A stretch of DNA of 64,000 bases, from NCBI GenBank assembly GCA_965228435.1, contig OZ245818.1, positions 6,014,001 through 6,078,000 of the forward strand, given 5' to 3'. The notes below the pieces were generated by a model. The model saw only the letters and a list, made by a program, of their open reading frames with translations. It did not search any database and was not told the origin of the DNA. Of the stretch, positions 55,317 to 63,426 are shown in pieces. The position numbers were made by a program, and so were the translations under genes. Every line of letters begins with the position of its first letter. Within the stretch, counting starts at the first letter, position 1. The DNA comes from Hoeflea_A sp965228435. GTDB taxonomy: Bacteria; Pseudomonadota; Alphaproteobacteria; Rhizobiales; Rhizobiaceae.

Positions 55317-56036
55317 ATGAAACCATTGATATTGATCTGCACCGCGGATGCCGATTTCTATCTACTCCTCAGTCACATTCTTGAGGTTGATGGGTTTGCT
55401 TCGGTTCTGGCCGACACGATCGAGGAAACGTTTCTTCTGGCCGCTGAAAAACAACCCGAAGCCGCTATCTTGGATTGTCAGCCGGATTCGTTTTCCGGGG
55501 CCGAGGTCTGCGAAAGGCTTAAACAGGATCCCCAAACTCAGGACATTCCTGTTGTCGCTTTGATTGGAGCGGGAGCTGAAACGCAGCACGTCGATCTGCT
55601 GAAAGCTGGCGTCGATGAGAGTTTCATCAGGCCGGTCGCACCAGCTAAGCTCCTCGGATTCCTGCAGACAAACCTTGCAGAGCACCCGCTTTCGGATGAC
55701 GCGAGCGAAGGCGGCAAGTTTTTAAATTACGGCGATATCGAAATGAGCCTTGTCCACTATCGCGTCAGTCGCGGCGGTCAGGACATTCACCTCGGACCGA
55801 TTGAGTTCCGGCTGCTTCACCATCTTCTCCAAAATCCCGGGCAGGTCTTCAGCCGCGATGAGCTGATCAGTGCGGCATGGCCGGAAAACATCTATGTCGA
55901 ACTGCGCACGGTGGACGTTCATATCGGACGGCTACGAAGAGCCTTGGCAACCGTTGAAGGCACCGACGTCATCCGCACGGTAAGATCGGCTGGCTATGCG
56001 CTGGGGGGACCCGTGCCGGAACAACCCTCGCGATGA
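55317..56036 (+). CDS. Orphan PhoB/OmpR-like regulator with degenerate receiver
   Basis: From the ATG at 55317 the protein is 239 residues, paralogous to 29836-30543 throughout (MKPLILI, HILEV-GF, EVC-RLK-DPQT, DIHLGPIEF, RTVDVHIGRLRR). The phosphoacceptor Asp remains (AILDCQPD), but the acidic pair reads CTADAD, the switch Thr is not conserved (VVALIGAG) and the Lys is Arg (FIRPVAP). It may work without phosphorylation. No kinase gene is nearby. Confidence 0.88.
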   Translation: MKPLILICTADADFYLLLSHILEVDGFASVLADTIEETFLLAAEKQPEAAILDCQPDSFSGAEVCERLKQDPQTQDIPVVALIGAGAETQHVDLLKAGVDESFIRPVAPAKLLGFLQTNLAEHPLSDDASEGGKFLNYGDIEMSLVHYRVSRGGQDIHLGPIEFRLLHHLLQNPGQVFSRDELISAAWPENIYVELRTVDVHIGRLRRALATVEGTDVIRTVRSAGYALGGPVPEQPSR

Positions 56037-56392
56037 TCGGCAGAGTCTCCGGCATAAACGTCGCTTAACAGTATCAATGAACGTGACTGGAAGCCGCAAT
56101 GATACGGAAGCGGTCGGGAAAAGCGTCAAAACCACAATAACCAAATTGATATGGCATAGATTTTGTCTCATGCGACGACAGGCGATGTTTGCCAGTTCCA
56201 AGACCCAAAAAGCCCCTAAAATCTGCCTGAAAACGTTCATTTTCGGCTGGGATAGCCCCTTGGCCTTTGAAGAAAAAACCGCTTAGATGGGTAGCCGGGA
56301 TAGCATCAAGACGCTGTAAGCACAGACTATTTGGCGTTGCGGTTGCCGGTTGCATTACATGAACATGAAAAGGCAATCCACTGGAGCGATCT
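56037..56392. other. Intergenic, no gene seen
   Basis: About 355 bases between the regulator and the isochorismatase-like gene. No coding frame or clear regulatory motif was identified. Confidence 0.4.
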
Positions 56393-57007
56393 ATGTCCGT
56401 TTTGGCAACGCCTGAAAGTTCTCTGCTTCTCCTGATCAATCCGGTTCAGCGAAATCTCGAAATACTGCACAACGGGCTTGATGATCATGTAACGCAGCAG
56501 TTCGAATGGCTGACTGCAGCCGCCGATAAGGCATTGGTCCCGCGCTATTTTGCGATCTCGCGTGATTTGGAGGAGCAAGGCCAATGGCTCTCCAGGCCGT
56601 GCAAAAAAGGCAAACCTCGCAGTTTTTGTTTCGAACGCGACAGGTCGGTCTGGTCCAATGTCGAATTGCTTTCAGCGGTTCAGCGGGAAAACCGATCGCA
56701 GCTCTACGTTTGTGGTTTCTGGCTGGACGACGTTGTCTCCGCGGCTGCTCTCGAAGCACAGATTTACGGATTTGATACGCATGTTGTCGTGGATTTGTGC
56801 CTGGCCCACGACCGCCGTAAACATCAATCCAGTCTTGAACGGATGAGCAGCTACGGGATTGTGCCGATTCACCTGCGAAACCTTCTGTATGAATGGATGG
56901 CGAAATCGGATGATGCACGCCGCCGAAAGCAGTTGGAACGGTTGTGGCAACGGCAAAAGTCATTCGATATGCAGCACGCCTCCGCCTCGCGGACCGGGCT
57001 AATGTGA
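56393..57007 (+). CDS. Isochorismatase-fold protein lacking catalytic Cys
   Basis: The 204-residue protein has the outline of an isochorismatase/nicotinamidase: SLLLLINPVQRNLE where the first catalytic Asp should be (Asn here), and LYVCGFWLDDVVSAAALEAQIYGFDTHVVVDL matching G-x-x-x-D-x-C-V, with the catalytic Cys replaced by Val. The domain is there but the D-K-C triad is broken, so it is probably a binding or signalling protein. The degenerate regulator lies just upstream. Confidence 0.65.
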   Translation: MSVLATPESSLLLLINPVQRNLEILHNGLDDHVTQQFEWLTAAADKALVPRYFAISRDLEEQGQWLSRPCKKGKPRSFCFERDRSVWSNVELLSAVQRENRSQLYVCGFWLDDVVSAAALEAQIYGFDTHVVVDLCLAHDRRKHQSSLERMSSYGIVPIHLRNLLYEWMAKSDDARRRKQLERLWQRQKSFDMQHASASRTGLM

Positions 57008-57008
57008 A

Positions 57009-57044
57009 CCAAGCCCGCCAGTTCTTCGAACTGGCTGGTCTTGG
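57009..57044. repeat. Perfect inverted repeat after the isochorismatase-like gene
   Basis: GCCAGTTC (57017-57024) and GAACTGGC (57028-57035) pair with a TTC loop; CCAAG (57009) and CTTGG (57040) extend the stem after an unpaired step. No T-run follows. It marks the transition to the GC-rich transfer region and could be an operator, a terminator stem or a recombination site. Confidence 0.45.
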
Positions 57045-57335
57045 CCATCCGGCTTTTATCCCTGGCGCAGGGCCGGTCCTGCGGCCCGGCGCAAGGACGC
57101 CGCCCTGGCGGCCGGCGGCATTTTTTGCGGCCTTTCCCGGTGCGGTGGCCGGGCGGACACTTCCTTTTAGCCCCGCCGGGGCAGCCCGCAACCGCCTTGG
57201 GTTTGTGTTCAATCCAGTCGTCAATTTTTTCCTACCAAGGCAATTGCATTCAGCCTGATCCGGCGCGGCTGCCGGTCGTTTGCCGCCCGATCCCCTTCCG
57301 GGGAAGGGCGCGCGACTTGGACGGAGGGCGCCGCG
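57045..57335. other. GC-rich leader region upstream of ardA
   Basis: About 290 bases, very GC-rich, with several short palindromes such as CCCCTTCCGGGGAAGGG near 57291-57307. No gene was recognised. It probably carries the ardA promoter, as ardA genes are often in the leading region of transfer elements. Confidence 0.4.
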
Positions 57336-57902
57336 ATGACGCAGGACAAAACCGCAAACTACCACGACGGTGGAGGCACCGGGAGCCACAGTGAGGGCTG
57401 CCCTCGTATCTATATTGCGTGCCTAGCCGCCTACAATAATGGTTATTTGCACGGATGCTGGGTCGATGCGGCGCGGGATGCCGACGCCATTTTATCCGAG
57501 ATTTCCAAGATGCTTGATGCCTCTCCCATCGACGATGCCGAGGAATGGGCAATTCACGATCATGAAGGTTTCGAAGGGGTAACGATCCACGAATATGCGG
57601 GGATCGAAAAGGTTGCTCTGATCGGCGAATATGTTGCCGAGCGGGGCAGGCTCGGGGCCAAGGTTCTAGAGCATTGCGACGGCGATCTCGACGAAGCCCA
57701 TGCCGCCTTTGACAATTACGCCGGTGCTTATGCAAGCCTCGCCGATTTCGCGCAGGACCTCGTCGGGGAAACCACTGATATCCCCGAAAACCTCGTCAGC
57801 TACATCGATTATTCAGCCATCGCGCGGGACATGGAACTGAATGGCGATGTGTTCTCCGTCGAACTCGGGTTCGAGGATGTCCACGTCTTCTGGTCGCGGT
57901 AA
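57336..57902 (+). CDS. ardA: Antirestriction protein ArdA
   Basis: The 188-residue acidic protein has ArdA features: PRIYIACLAAYNNGYLHGCWVDA (N-terminal strand region), EEWAIHDHEGF and the acidic C-terminal half with YIDYSAIARDMELNGDV. ArdA mimics B-DNA and blocks type I restriction enzymes when an element enters a new host. The acidic composition fits. It is the first gene of the transfer module. Confidence 0.93.
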   Translation: MTQDKTANYHDGGGTGSHSEGCPRIYIACLAAYNNGYLHGCWVDAARDADAILSEISKMLDASPIDDAEEWAIHDHEGFEGVTIHEYAGIEKVALIGEYVAERGRLGAKVLEHCDGDLDEAHAAFDNYAGAYASLADFAQDLVGETTDIPENLVSYIDYSAIARDMELNGDVFSVELGFEDVHVFWSR

Positions 57903-58016
57903 GGCACCGGTCTCATTTTGATTTCGCCGCTCGCACGGACGGCAAAACCGGTCCCTTCCAAGCCGCCACAGATACGCCGGAAGGGGCCTTAATCCCCAGA
58001 ACAAAGGAACAATCCC

Positions 58017-59738
58017 ATGCAACTGCAACATATCGACCTTGGCAAGTTGAAAGACACTGCCGTCAATATGCGCCACGGCAAAAAAGCGCCGGACGTCTCC
58101 GATATCCTGCCGAGCATCAAATCGCGCGGTGTGCTTGTGCCGCTTCTGGTTCGGAAAAACGGAGCCGAGGATACGTTCGAAATCGTCGCCGGGCGGAGAC
58201 GTTACTTCGCCGCCAAAGCAGTGGCCGACGAGGCTGGAACCGCCGATCCGCTGCCCTGCGCCATCATGGAAGCAGGCGATGACGCCGCAGCGCTTGAAGC
58301 CTCGATGCTGGAGAACTTTGCCCGGCTCGATCCCGACGAAATGACCCAATATGAAACCTTCGTACGTCTGACCAAGCAGGGTAAATCGGTTGATGACATA
58401 GCCCGGACATTCGGCATTACCGCTCTTATGGTCAAACGCCGTCTTGCGCTCGGCGACCTCCTGCCCAAAATCCGCAGCGCTTACCGCGACGGAAAACTGG
58501 ATGCGGAAACGGCGCGCCACCTGACGATGGCAACAAAGCGTCAGCAGCGCGATTGGCTGAAACTGTTCACCGACCCCGAACAACATGCTCCCTGCGGACA
58601 TCGGCTGAAGCAATGGCTGTTTGGCGGTCAGCAAATCGCAACCGATGCAGCCCTGTTTCCGCTCGTGGACTACAAAGGCCAAATCGTATCGGACCTCTTC
58701 GGCCAAAAAGCCTATTTTTGCGATCCGGATCAATTCTGGAACATGCAGAATGCGGCAATTGCCGCAAAACGCGATGCGCTCATGGAAGACGGCTGGTCCG
58801 GCGTTGAAGTCCTGCAACCGGGCAAGCGTTTTTATTCGTGGGATTACGAGCAAATTCCGAAAGGTGAGGGCGGTCAGGCCTTCATCACCGTTTCCCATTG
58901 CGGTGAGGTGGAGGTTCACGAGGGATGGCTGACCCGCAAACAGGCCGATGCCAGGCGGCGGGCTGACCATGCGAAGGAAGGCGCGAAGTCGGATACGAAA
59001 TCCTCGCGGCCCGAACTTACCAACCCCGCCCAAAACTATATCGAACTCCATCGTCATGCCGCCGTTCGCCATGCAATGCTTGCCCATACCGGAGCAGCGC
59101 TGCGGATGATGGTGGCGCATGCCATTGGCGGCTCGGCCCTGTGGCGCACAAGTGCCGATCCGCAGACAACGCGTAAGAAAAAAACGGCAAAGAGCATTTC
59201 CGAATGCAAAGCCGAAGCGGCGCTCGCTGAAGAAAGAAAAGCGGTTCTAAAACTTCTCGGCTTGGCAGAAAATGGTCATTCAATCGTTCGCTCAAATGGC
59301 GATGACGCCCGAGTGGTCGCGGTGTTTGCGTCGCTGTTGAAGCTCTCCGATGAAGACGTCATGCGCGTACTTGCCATTGTCATGGCAGAAACCCTGCAGG
59401 CAGGATCCGCCGTCATTGAAGCCTTGGGAACGCATCTGAGCGTCGATATGCGGTCCTATTGGGAACCGGATGACGCATTTTTTGAACTTCTGCGCGACAG
59501 GTCGGCGGTCAACGCCATGGTCCGGCACATCGGCGGCAAAGATGTAGCCGATGCCAATGTGACGGCGATGACGAAGGCCCAGAAAAAGATCATCCGCGAC
59601 TTCCTTGCGGGCGACGGCCGCGGACAGGTCGAGGGCTGGCTTCCGACTTACATGGAGTTTCCGTTCAAGGCCTATACGAAAGGCGGCGGCGGTCGGTTGA
59701 GCGATAATGCTGCCCGCATCAAATCGCTGCTTTCCTGA
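58017..59738 (+). CDS. Large ParB/RepB-family partition-type protein
   Basis: The 573-residue protein has a ParB N-terminal domain (SIKSRGVLVPLLV, then IVAGRRRYFAA with the GRRR nucleotide motif, about residues 57-67), ASMLENFARLDPDEM and an HTH region (KSVDDIARTFGITALMVKRRLAL), followed by a long C-terminal part. It is longer than chromosomal ParB (about 300), matching plasmid and integrative-element types. No parA is next to it, so a role in gene control or element maintenance is as likely as partitioning. Confidence 0.9.
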   Translation: MQLQHIDLGKLKDTAVNMRHGKKAPDVSDILPSIKSRGVLVPLLVRKNGAEDTFEIVAGRRRYFAAKAVADEAGTADPLPCAIMEAGDDAAALEASMLENFARLDPDEMTQYETFVRLTKQGKSVDDIARTFGITALMVKRRLALGDLLPKIRSAYRDGKLDAETARHLTMATKRQQRDWLKLFTDPEQHAPCGHRLKQWLFGGQQIATDAALFPLVDYKGQIVSDLFGQKAYFCDPDQFWNMQNAAIAAKRDALMEDGWSGVEVLQPGKRFYSWDYEQIPKGEGGQAFITVSHCGEVEVHEGWLTRKQADARRRADHAKEGAKSDTKSSRPELTNPAQNYIELHRHAAVRHAMLAHTGAALRMMVAHAIGGSALWRTSADPQTTRKKKTAKSISECKAEAALAEERKAVLKLLGLAENGHSIVRSNGDDARVVAVFASLLKLSDEDVMRVLAIVMAETLQAGSAVIEALGTHLSVDMRSYWEPDDAFFELLRDRSAVNAMVRHIGGKDVADANVTAMTKAQKKIIRDFLAGDGRGQVEGWLPTYMEFPFKAYTKGGGGRLSDNAARIKSLLS

Positions 59739-59821
59739 AATCCGTTAGGGCGGGAGCGGCCCTCTCACCAAAAGTGAGGGCCGTGAGCGCACATGTACTT
59801 TCCGCGAAACGGTCAAAAAAA

Positions 59822-59847
59822 CGCCCCGCGCCGAAAGGCGCGGGGCG
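59822..59847 (-). terminator. GC-rich hairpin after parB, T-run on minus strand
   Basis: CGCCCCGCGCC (59822-59832) and GGCGCGGGGCG (59837-59847) form a perfect 11-bp stem with a GAAA loop. The bases before it are a run of A, so on the minus strand the stem is followed by T7, an intrinsic terminator for that direction. On the plus strand it may still stall transcription after parB. Confidence 0.6.
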
Positions 59848-60468
59848 AACTTCCGCGCGGTTGGACGGGTTTCAGCGGATCATATTGGCGGCCCAGCTAC
59901 CCCGGTCAGCAACGACTTTGCGGGGTGTGCGGATTTGATGATTCTCAAGCCGGTTGCGGGCGCGCCGCATTTTGGCGTGCTGCCATGCCTATGATCCTCA
60001 CTTCCACAACCACCAGTCCCGTTCGGTTATCCGGCTAAAACGCTTGCATACAGGCCTGAATGCGTCTCATTTCCTGGCGAAAGGATGTTGCGGGCGGCAT
60101 TTATCCCGCCGGCTCGACCTCTCGGTTTCTTGCATTGCGCCATTGCGCGATGCCGCACCCATCCAGGTGCTCCTGCCAAGCTGTCTCCCGGCCCGGGGCT
60201 TGCGGAACACCAATTCGCCCTGGCTTTGCTTTTATGACCTATGGCAAACGCAAGCCGCATGAAACCGGCGGGTCAAGCTTTTTTCCCCGATCTGCGATCT
60301 TCCTCGCGCACGATGCCGCGCATCCAAAAAAGCTTGGCCCACCGGTCCTTCGCTTTGCTGCGGCCACTTTTCATTTCATTTGTGGTTCATGCGGCTTGCG
60401 CTCGCCATCAACGGTCCCGCGTCAGCAGGGCGATTGGCGCCCGCGACAGCCACGAAGGAGACAGAAAA
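59848..60468. other. Long intergenic region between parB and DUF736 gene
   Basis: About 620 bases with no convincing gene. It contains the long inverted repeat at 60274-60336. Such gaps upstream of DUF736 are promising places for promoters or small RNAs of the element. Confidence 0.4.
60274..60336. repeat. 11-bp inverted repeat upstream of DUF736 gene
   Basis: CAAGCTTTTTT (60274-60284) and AAAAAAGCTTG (60326-60336) are perfect inverse copies 41 bases apart. GGG before and CCC after extend the pairing with one mismatch. This could fold into a large stem-loop in the RNA leader or act as a paired operator. Confidence 0.5.
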
Positions 60469-60801
60469 ATGGCACAAGCACTTGGATATGTAACGAAAAC
60501 GGACAACGGCGGATTTGCCGGCACCCTTGCAACAATGAGCCTCAAAAAGCGCATCAGTATCGTGCCCAACAACGCCAAGGAAACCGGCGCACAGCCCGAT
60601 TACAGGGTCTTTACCGAAGACCGCATCGAGATCGGAGGGGGTTGGAACAGGGTCGGAAAGACCAGCGGCAACGAATACGTCTCACTGACATTCGCCGCAC
60701 CGGAATTCGGCCCTTTGAAAATCTACGCCAATCTCGGACGTGCCGCGGGCCAGGATGATGAATCCGTGATGGCTATCCTCTGGAACCCCGCAGACCGTTA
60801 A
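60469..60801 (+). CDS. DUF736-family protein
   Basis: From the ATG at 60469 (GAAGGAGACAG site) the protein is 110 residues. It has the DUF736 pattern: GYVTKTDNGGFAGTLATMSL, then EIGGGWNRVGKTSGNEYVSLTFAAPEFGPLKIYANLGR. These small proteins are near-constant markers of alphaproteobacterial transfer elements; molecular function is unknown. A terminator hairpin follows. Confidence 0.92.
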   Translation: MAQALGYVTKTDNGGFAGTLATMSLKKRISIVPNNAKETGAQPDYRVFTEDRIEIGGGWNRVGKTSGNEYVSLTFAAPEFGPLKIYANLGRAAGQDDESVMAILWNPADR

Positions 60802-60809
60802 AACAGTCA

Positions 60810-60835
60810 CCCCCGCGATCTCGTCGCGGGGGTTT
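60810..60835 (+). terminator. Intrinsic terminator after DUF736 gene
   Basis: CCCCCGCGA (60810-60818) pairs with TCGCGGGGG (60824-60832) across a TCTCG loop, followed by TTT. It is 9 bases after the DUF736 stop codon. The T-run is short, so termination may be partial. Confidence 0.65.
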
Positions 60836-61065
60836 CCCATCGGTTTCGATCGCGCGTGACACATAAGATCACAAAAATGTAACACTTATTATCGGAAGTG
60901 TCGCCAAATTATCAATCAAAAGTTGCAAAGTTGAAATTGCCGTATAAAGCGCGTTTGCGTGAGGCCACGCAAAAATACCGTGCAATTTTTATGGCATGTG
61001 GCGGCGTGATCGGGGTTTGTGGTGGCGCCGCAATAAGCGCCGTTTGACCCTGAAAGGACAAGACG
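60836..61065. promoter_or_regulatory. Intergenic leader before the DUF2285-type gene
   Basis: About 230 bases, AT-richer than its surroundings, with no gene. It probably holds the promoter for the frameshifted gene and the coupled genes that follow. Confidence 0.4.
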
Positions 61066-61888
61066 TTGACAGGCCTGCTAAACTTTCCTCAAGCGGATAA
61101 TTTACATCTCAAGGATTACGATTTTGTTCGTTGCCTGAACAGATCGGACATTGCGTGGGAGTACCTGAGGCGCAATTGCCGATACAGGGCGGACTGGCGG
61201 TTGTCCTTTCCCGGCCGGCCCCTGCCGCTCAAACTGGTGGACGGGACCGTATTGCTGCGGGCAAGGCGGCGCTTCTCGCGTGCCGAGACGTGGGGATTGT
61301 GTATGTTTCGCCGATCCCGCCAAATCGGCACAATCAACTGAAATATTCTGGCTTGCTGACGACTGTCGCGATTCGGTTTCAGCCTATGTGCGGGAGGCCT
61401 CGGATCCGGGTCTTGGCAGCGTTATTAGTCTCGGCGAAACCAGTTGCTCGAAGGCGCTATTGAAAACGTCCAGCGGCAAGCAGTTCATACTCTTGCGCGC
61501 ACCGCATGACAGCATGCAGATACAATGTGTCGGTGACGATATACGCGCGCAGCCGTTTTCGATTGAAATCGTCATAGGCTCGTTTCCGGATATTAAAAAT
61601 GTCCAGACTACGATAAAGCGCACCGCCGACGTCTACAGTTACACGAAATCGAGCGAAAAAGACCGTGGTTGGACTGTCGAAGCGATGCGTCATCGCGATG
61701 CCATCGCGGCACATGATCTGCAATTGCGGGGAAAAAACTATCAGGACATTGCACGTTTTTTGTTCGGGGACCGGCTCGTCGACGAGGACTGGTCCAACCC
61801 CAACAGGACACTGAAAAACCGCACAATCCGAAGCTGCAAACGGGCGGCCCGAATGATCGATGGCGATTACCGAATGCTCCTTAAATGA
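61066..61888 (+). pseudogene. DUF6499/DUF2285-type protein split by a frameshift
   Basis: The first frame starts at the TTG at 61066 and gives LKDYDFVRCLNRSDIAWEYLRRNCRYRADW and ends ...AETWGLCMFRR. The expected continuation, CFADPAKSAQSTEIFWLADD, is in another frame and runs to 61888 with a normal DUF2285 end (HDLQLRGKNYQDIARFLFGD). Removing one base at about 61303 joins them as WGLCCFADPA, the usual family sequence. So it is either a one-base insertion or a sequencing error. These proteins sit beside DUF736 and HTH genes in transfer elements. Confidence 0.82.
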
Positions 61889-62001
61889 CAAGGATAAAGC
61901 CGTATCGAATAGGCACTGGCCTGCGAACGATACTCCCGCACATCCATCTCCCGCCTCATGTTTCCGGCGCATGGACTCAAGTCGCTTACGCCGGAGGAAA
62001 C

Positions 62002-62217
62002 ATGACCGAGATAGAAAACACCAACGACGACAGGCCTTTCCTGACCACGAAAGAAGCGGCGCGGTTTCTCAGGCTAAAACCCAACACGCTTGAGAAAATG
62101 CGCGTTTATGGCGGCGGGCCGATCTACCGCAAACATGGCCGTTACGTGCGTTATCACATTGACGACCTGACCGATTGGTCGGACATGCGTAAGAAGGATT
62201 CGACCTGCGATGTCTGA
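62002..62217 (+). CDS. AlpA/excisionase-like helix-turn-helix protein
   Basis: From the ATG at 62002 (GGAGGAAAC just before) the protein is 71 residues. The MerR-like HTH reads LTTKEAARFLRLKPNTLEKMRVYGGGPIYRKHGRYVRYHIDDLTDW, typical of small AlpA/excisionase regulators in integrative elements. It overlaps the DUF2840 gene by 8 bases. It probably controls transfer or excision genes. Confidence 0.88.
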   Translation: MTEIENTNDDRPFLTTKEAARFLRLKPNTLEKMRVYGGGPIYRKHGRYVRYHIDDLTDWSDMRKKDSTCDV

Positions 62218-62677
62218 GTCTTTGACATCCGTCGAAATTACTTTTCTTCCAGATTATCTCAATAATTGGTTGCGCTTCGGCGTGCCGGACGGACATCAAA
62301 TTCTTGACCGGCGGCGTTCGCTTCTCCTGTTCAAGCCCGACCGGCTATTTGGCTATGTGCGCTGGCAGGCAAACGAGTACGGCACGCGAAAATGGCGTTT
62401 CACGATTGTCCAAACGCATAAGCCGTCTGATCTTCTAAGCCGCATCGAAGGGGTAAGTCCGGGCGGCGAAATTCTGTTGCTGGTTTCGGGGAAGTCCAGG
62501 GTACAGCGGACGCTCCTTCTGATCGACACGCTCGAAAGATCCGGTTTCGATCCGGCCTGCATCTCACCCGCATACTACCGCCATGTCCACAACCGCATAA
62601 TGGTCGGACGGCCGGTTCGCACCTATTCTGCCGATCAGCATGCCGCGCATCTGGCCTCAAAGAGGACGACTGAATGA
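62210..62677 (+). CDS. DUF2840-family protein
   Basis: The 155-residue protein matches DUF2840: NNWLRFGVPDGHQILDRRRSLLLFKPDRLFGYVRWQANEYGTRKW and SPGGEILLLVSGKSRVQRTL. It is always found beside TraF-type peptidases and relaxases in alphaproteobacterial elements; function is unknown. It overlaps its neighbours on both sides, so translation is probably coupled. Confidence 0.9.
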   Translation: MSESLTSVEITFLPDYLNNWLRFGVPDGHQILDRRRSLLLFKPDRLFGYVRWQANEYGTRKWRFTIVQTHKPSDLLSRIEGVSPGGEILLLVSGKSRVQRTLLLIDTLERSGFDPACISPAYYRHVHNRIMVGRPVRTYSADQHAAHLASKRTTE

Positions 62678-63189
62678 GTTGGTGTGTGCCCGTCACGGGG
62701 GCGATATCGGTGCTTGCGCTGGCTGCCGCATCGACATTCGATCTGCCAAAAAAACTCGTTTTTAACGCCACAAACAGCGCGCCCGTCGGCTTCTATTGGC
62801 TCGATAAGCGGCGCGTACGAACGGGCGATTATGTGTTCGCACACGTCCCTGTTCGTGTACGAACGCTTGTCGAATCGCGCAGGTATTTGCCGCGGGATGT
62901 TCCCCTCATCAAACGCGTCGGCGGCGGTTACGGCGATCGGATTTGTCGTATCGGACAAGACGTTTTGATCAATGGCGTTCGAGCAGCAGTCGCTCTCAGA
63001 TACGACGGACAAGGCCGCAAAATGCCGCAGTGGTATGGCTGCTACGTTCTGACCGAAGGGCACATTTTCCTGCTCCAGGATCACCCCCGATCTTTCGACA
63101 GTCGGTATTTCGGGCCGGTCGGTCCAGACATAATAATCGGCAGGGCTGTCCGGATGCGATTTCCATATTGGAAGGATGACGAAGGATGA
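62674..63189 (+). CDS. traF: TraF-type S26 signal peptidase
   Basis: The 171-residue protein has an N-terminal membrane helix, the catalytic Ser in NSAPVGFYWLDK (about residues 34-45) and the Lys in PLIKRVGG. TraF proteases mature conjugative pilin. It overlaps the DUF2840 gene by 4 bases. A mating-pair apparatus would be encoded outside the window. Confidence 0.9.
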   Translation: MSWCVPVTGAISVLALAAASTFDLPKKLVFNATNSAPVGFYWLDKRRVRTGDYVFAHVPVRVRTLVESRRYLPRDVPLIKRVGGGYGDRICRIGQDVLINGVRAAVALRYDGQGRKMPQWYGCYVLTEGHIFLLQDHPRSFDSRYFGPVGPDIIIGRAVRMRFPYWKDDEG

Positions 63190-63426
63190 TCTTGGAAGGT
63201 CAAGAATTAATTGCGGGAAGGGGCTGAATTCGGCGGAGGGCAAGATAAAAGGGGATGGTGCAAGCCATCCCGGAAGCCAGTCTGCACATCGGGTTTTACC
63301 TGCACACGCGCGTTTAGCCCGCGTGCAGGTGAAAGGGCATATACCTCTGATTTCAATCGCGAAAACATGGTGCAAGCGGAAAGGGCGCTTTACTCCGCCG
63401 GAATCGCACCCATGTCTTGATCTGCT
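63190..63426. other. Intergenic with two hairpins
   Basis: GGGATGG (63252-63258) and CCATCCC (63265-63271) make one hairpin with a TGCAAG loop. A second is ACCTGCA...CGCG (63298-63310) with CGCGTGCAGGT (63320-63330). In related elements a lytic transglycosylase gene often lies here; no trace was recognised. It could contain the origin of transfer, being just upstream of the relaxase. Confidence 0.5.

Noticed and set aside
57813..59120. Long minus-strand frame over parB
   Set aside because: The ParB motifs are on the plus strand; the antisense frame has no recognisable domain.
59822..59847. Hairpin as a strong plus-strand terminator for parB
   Set aside because: The A-run is on the 5' side, so the T-run follows only on the minus strand; plus-strand termination is unproven.
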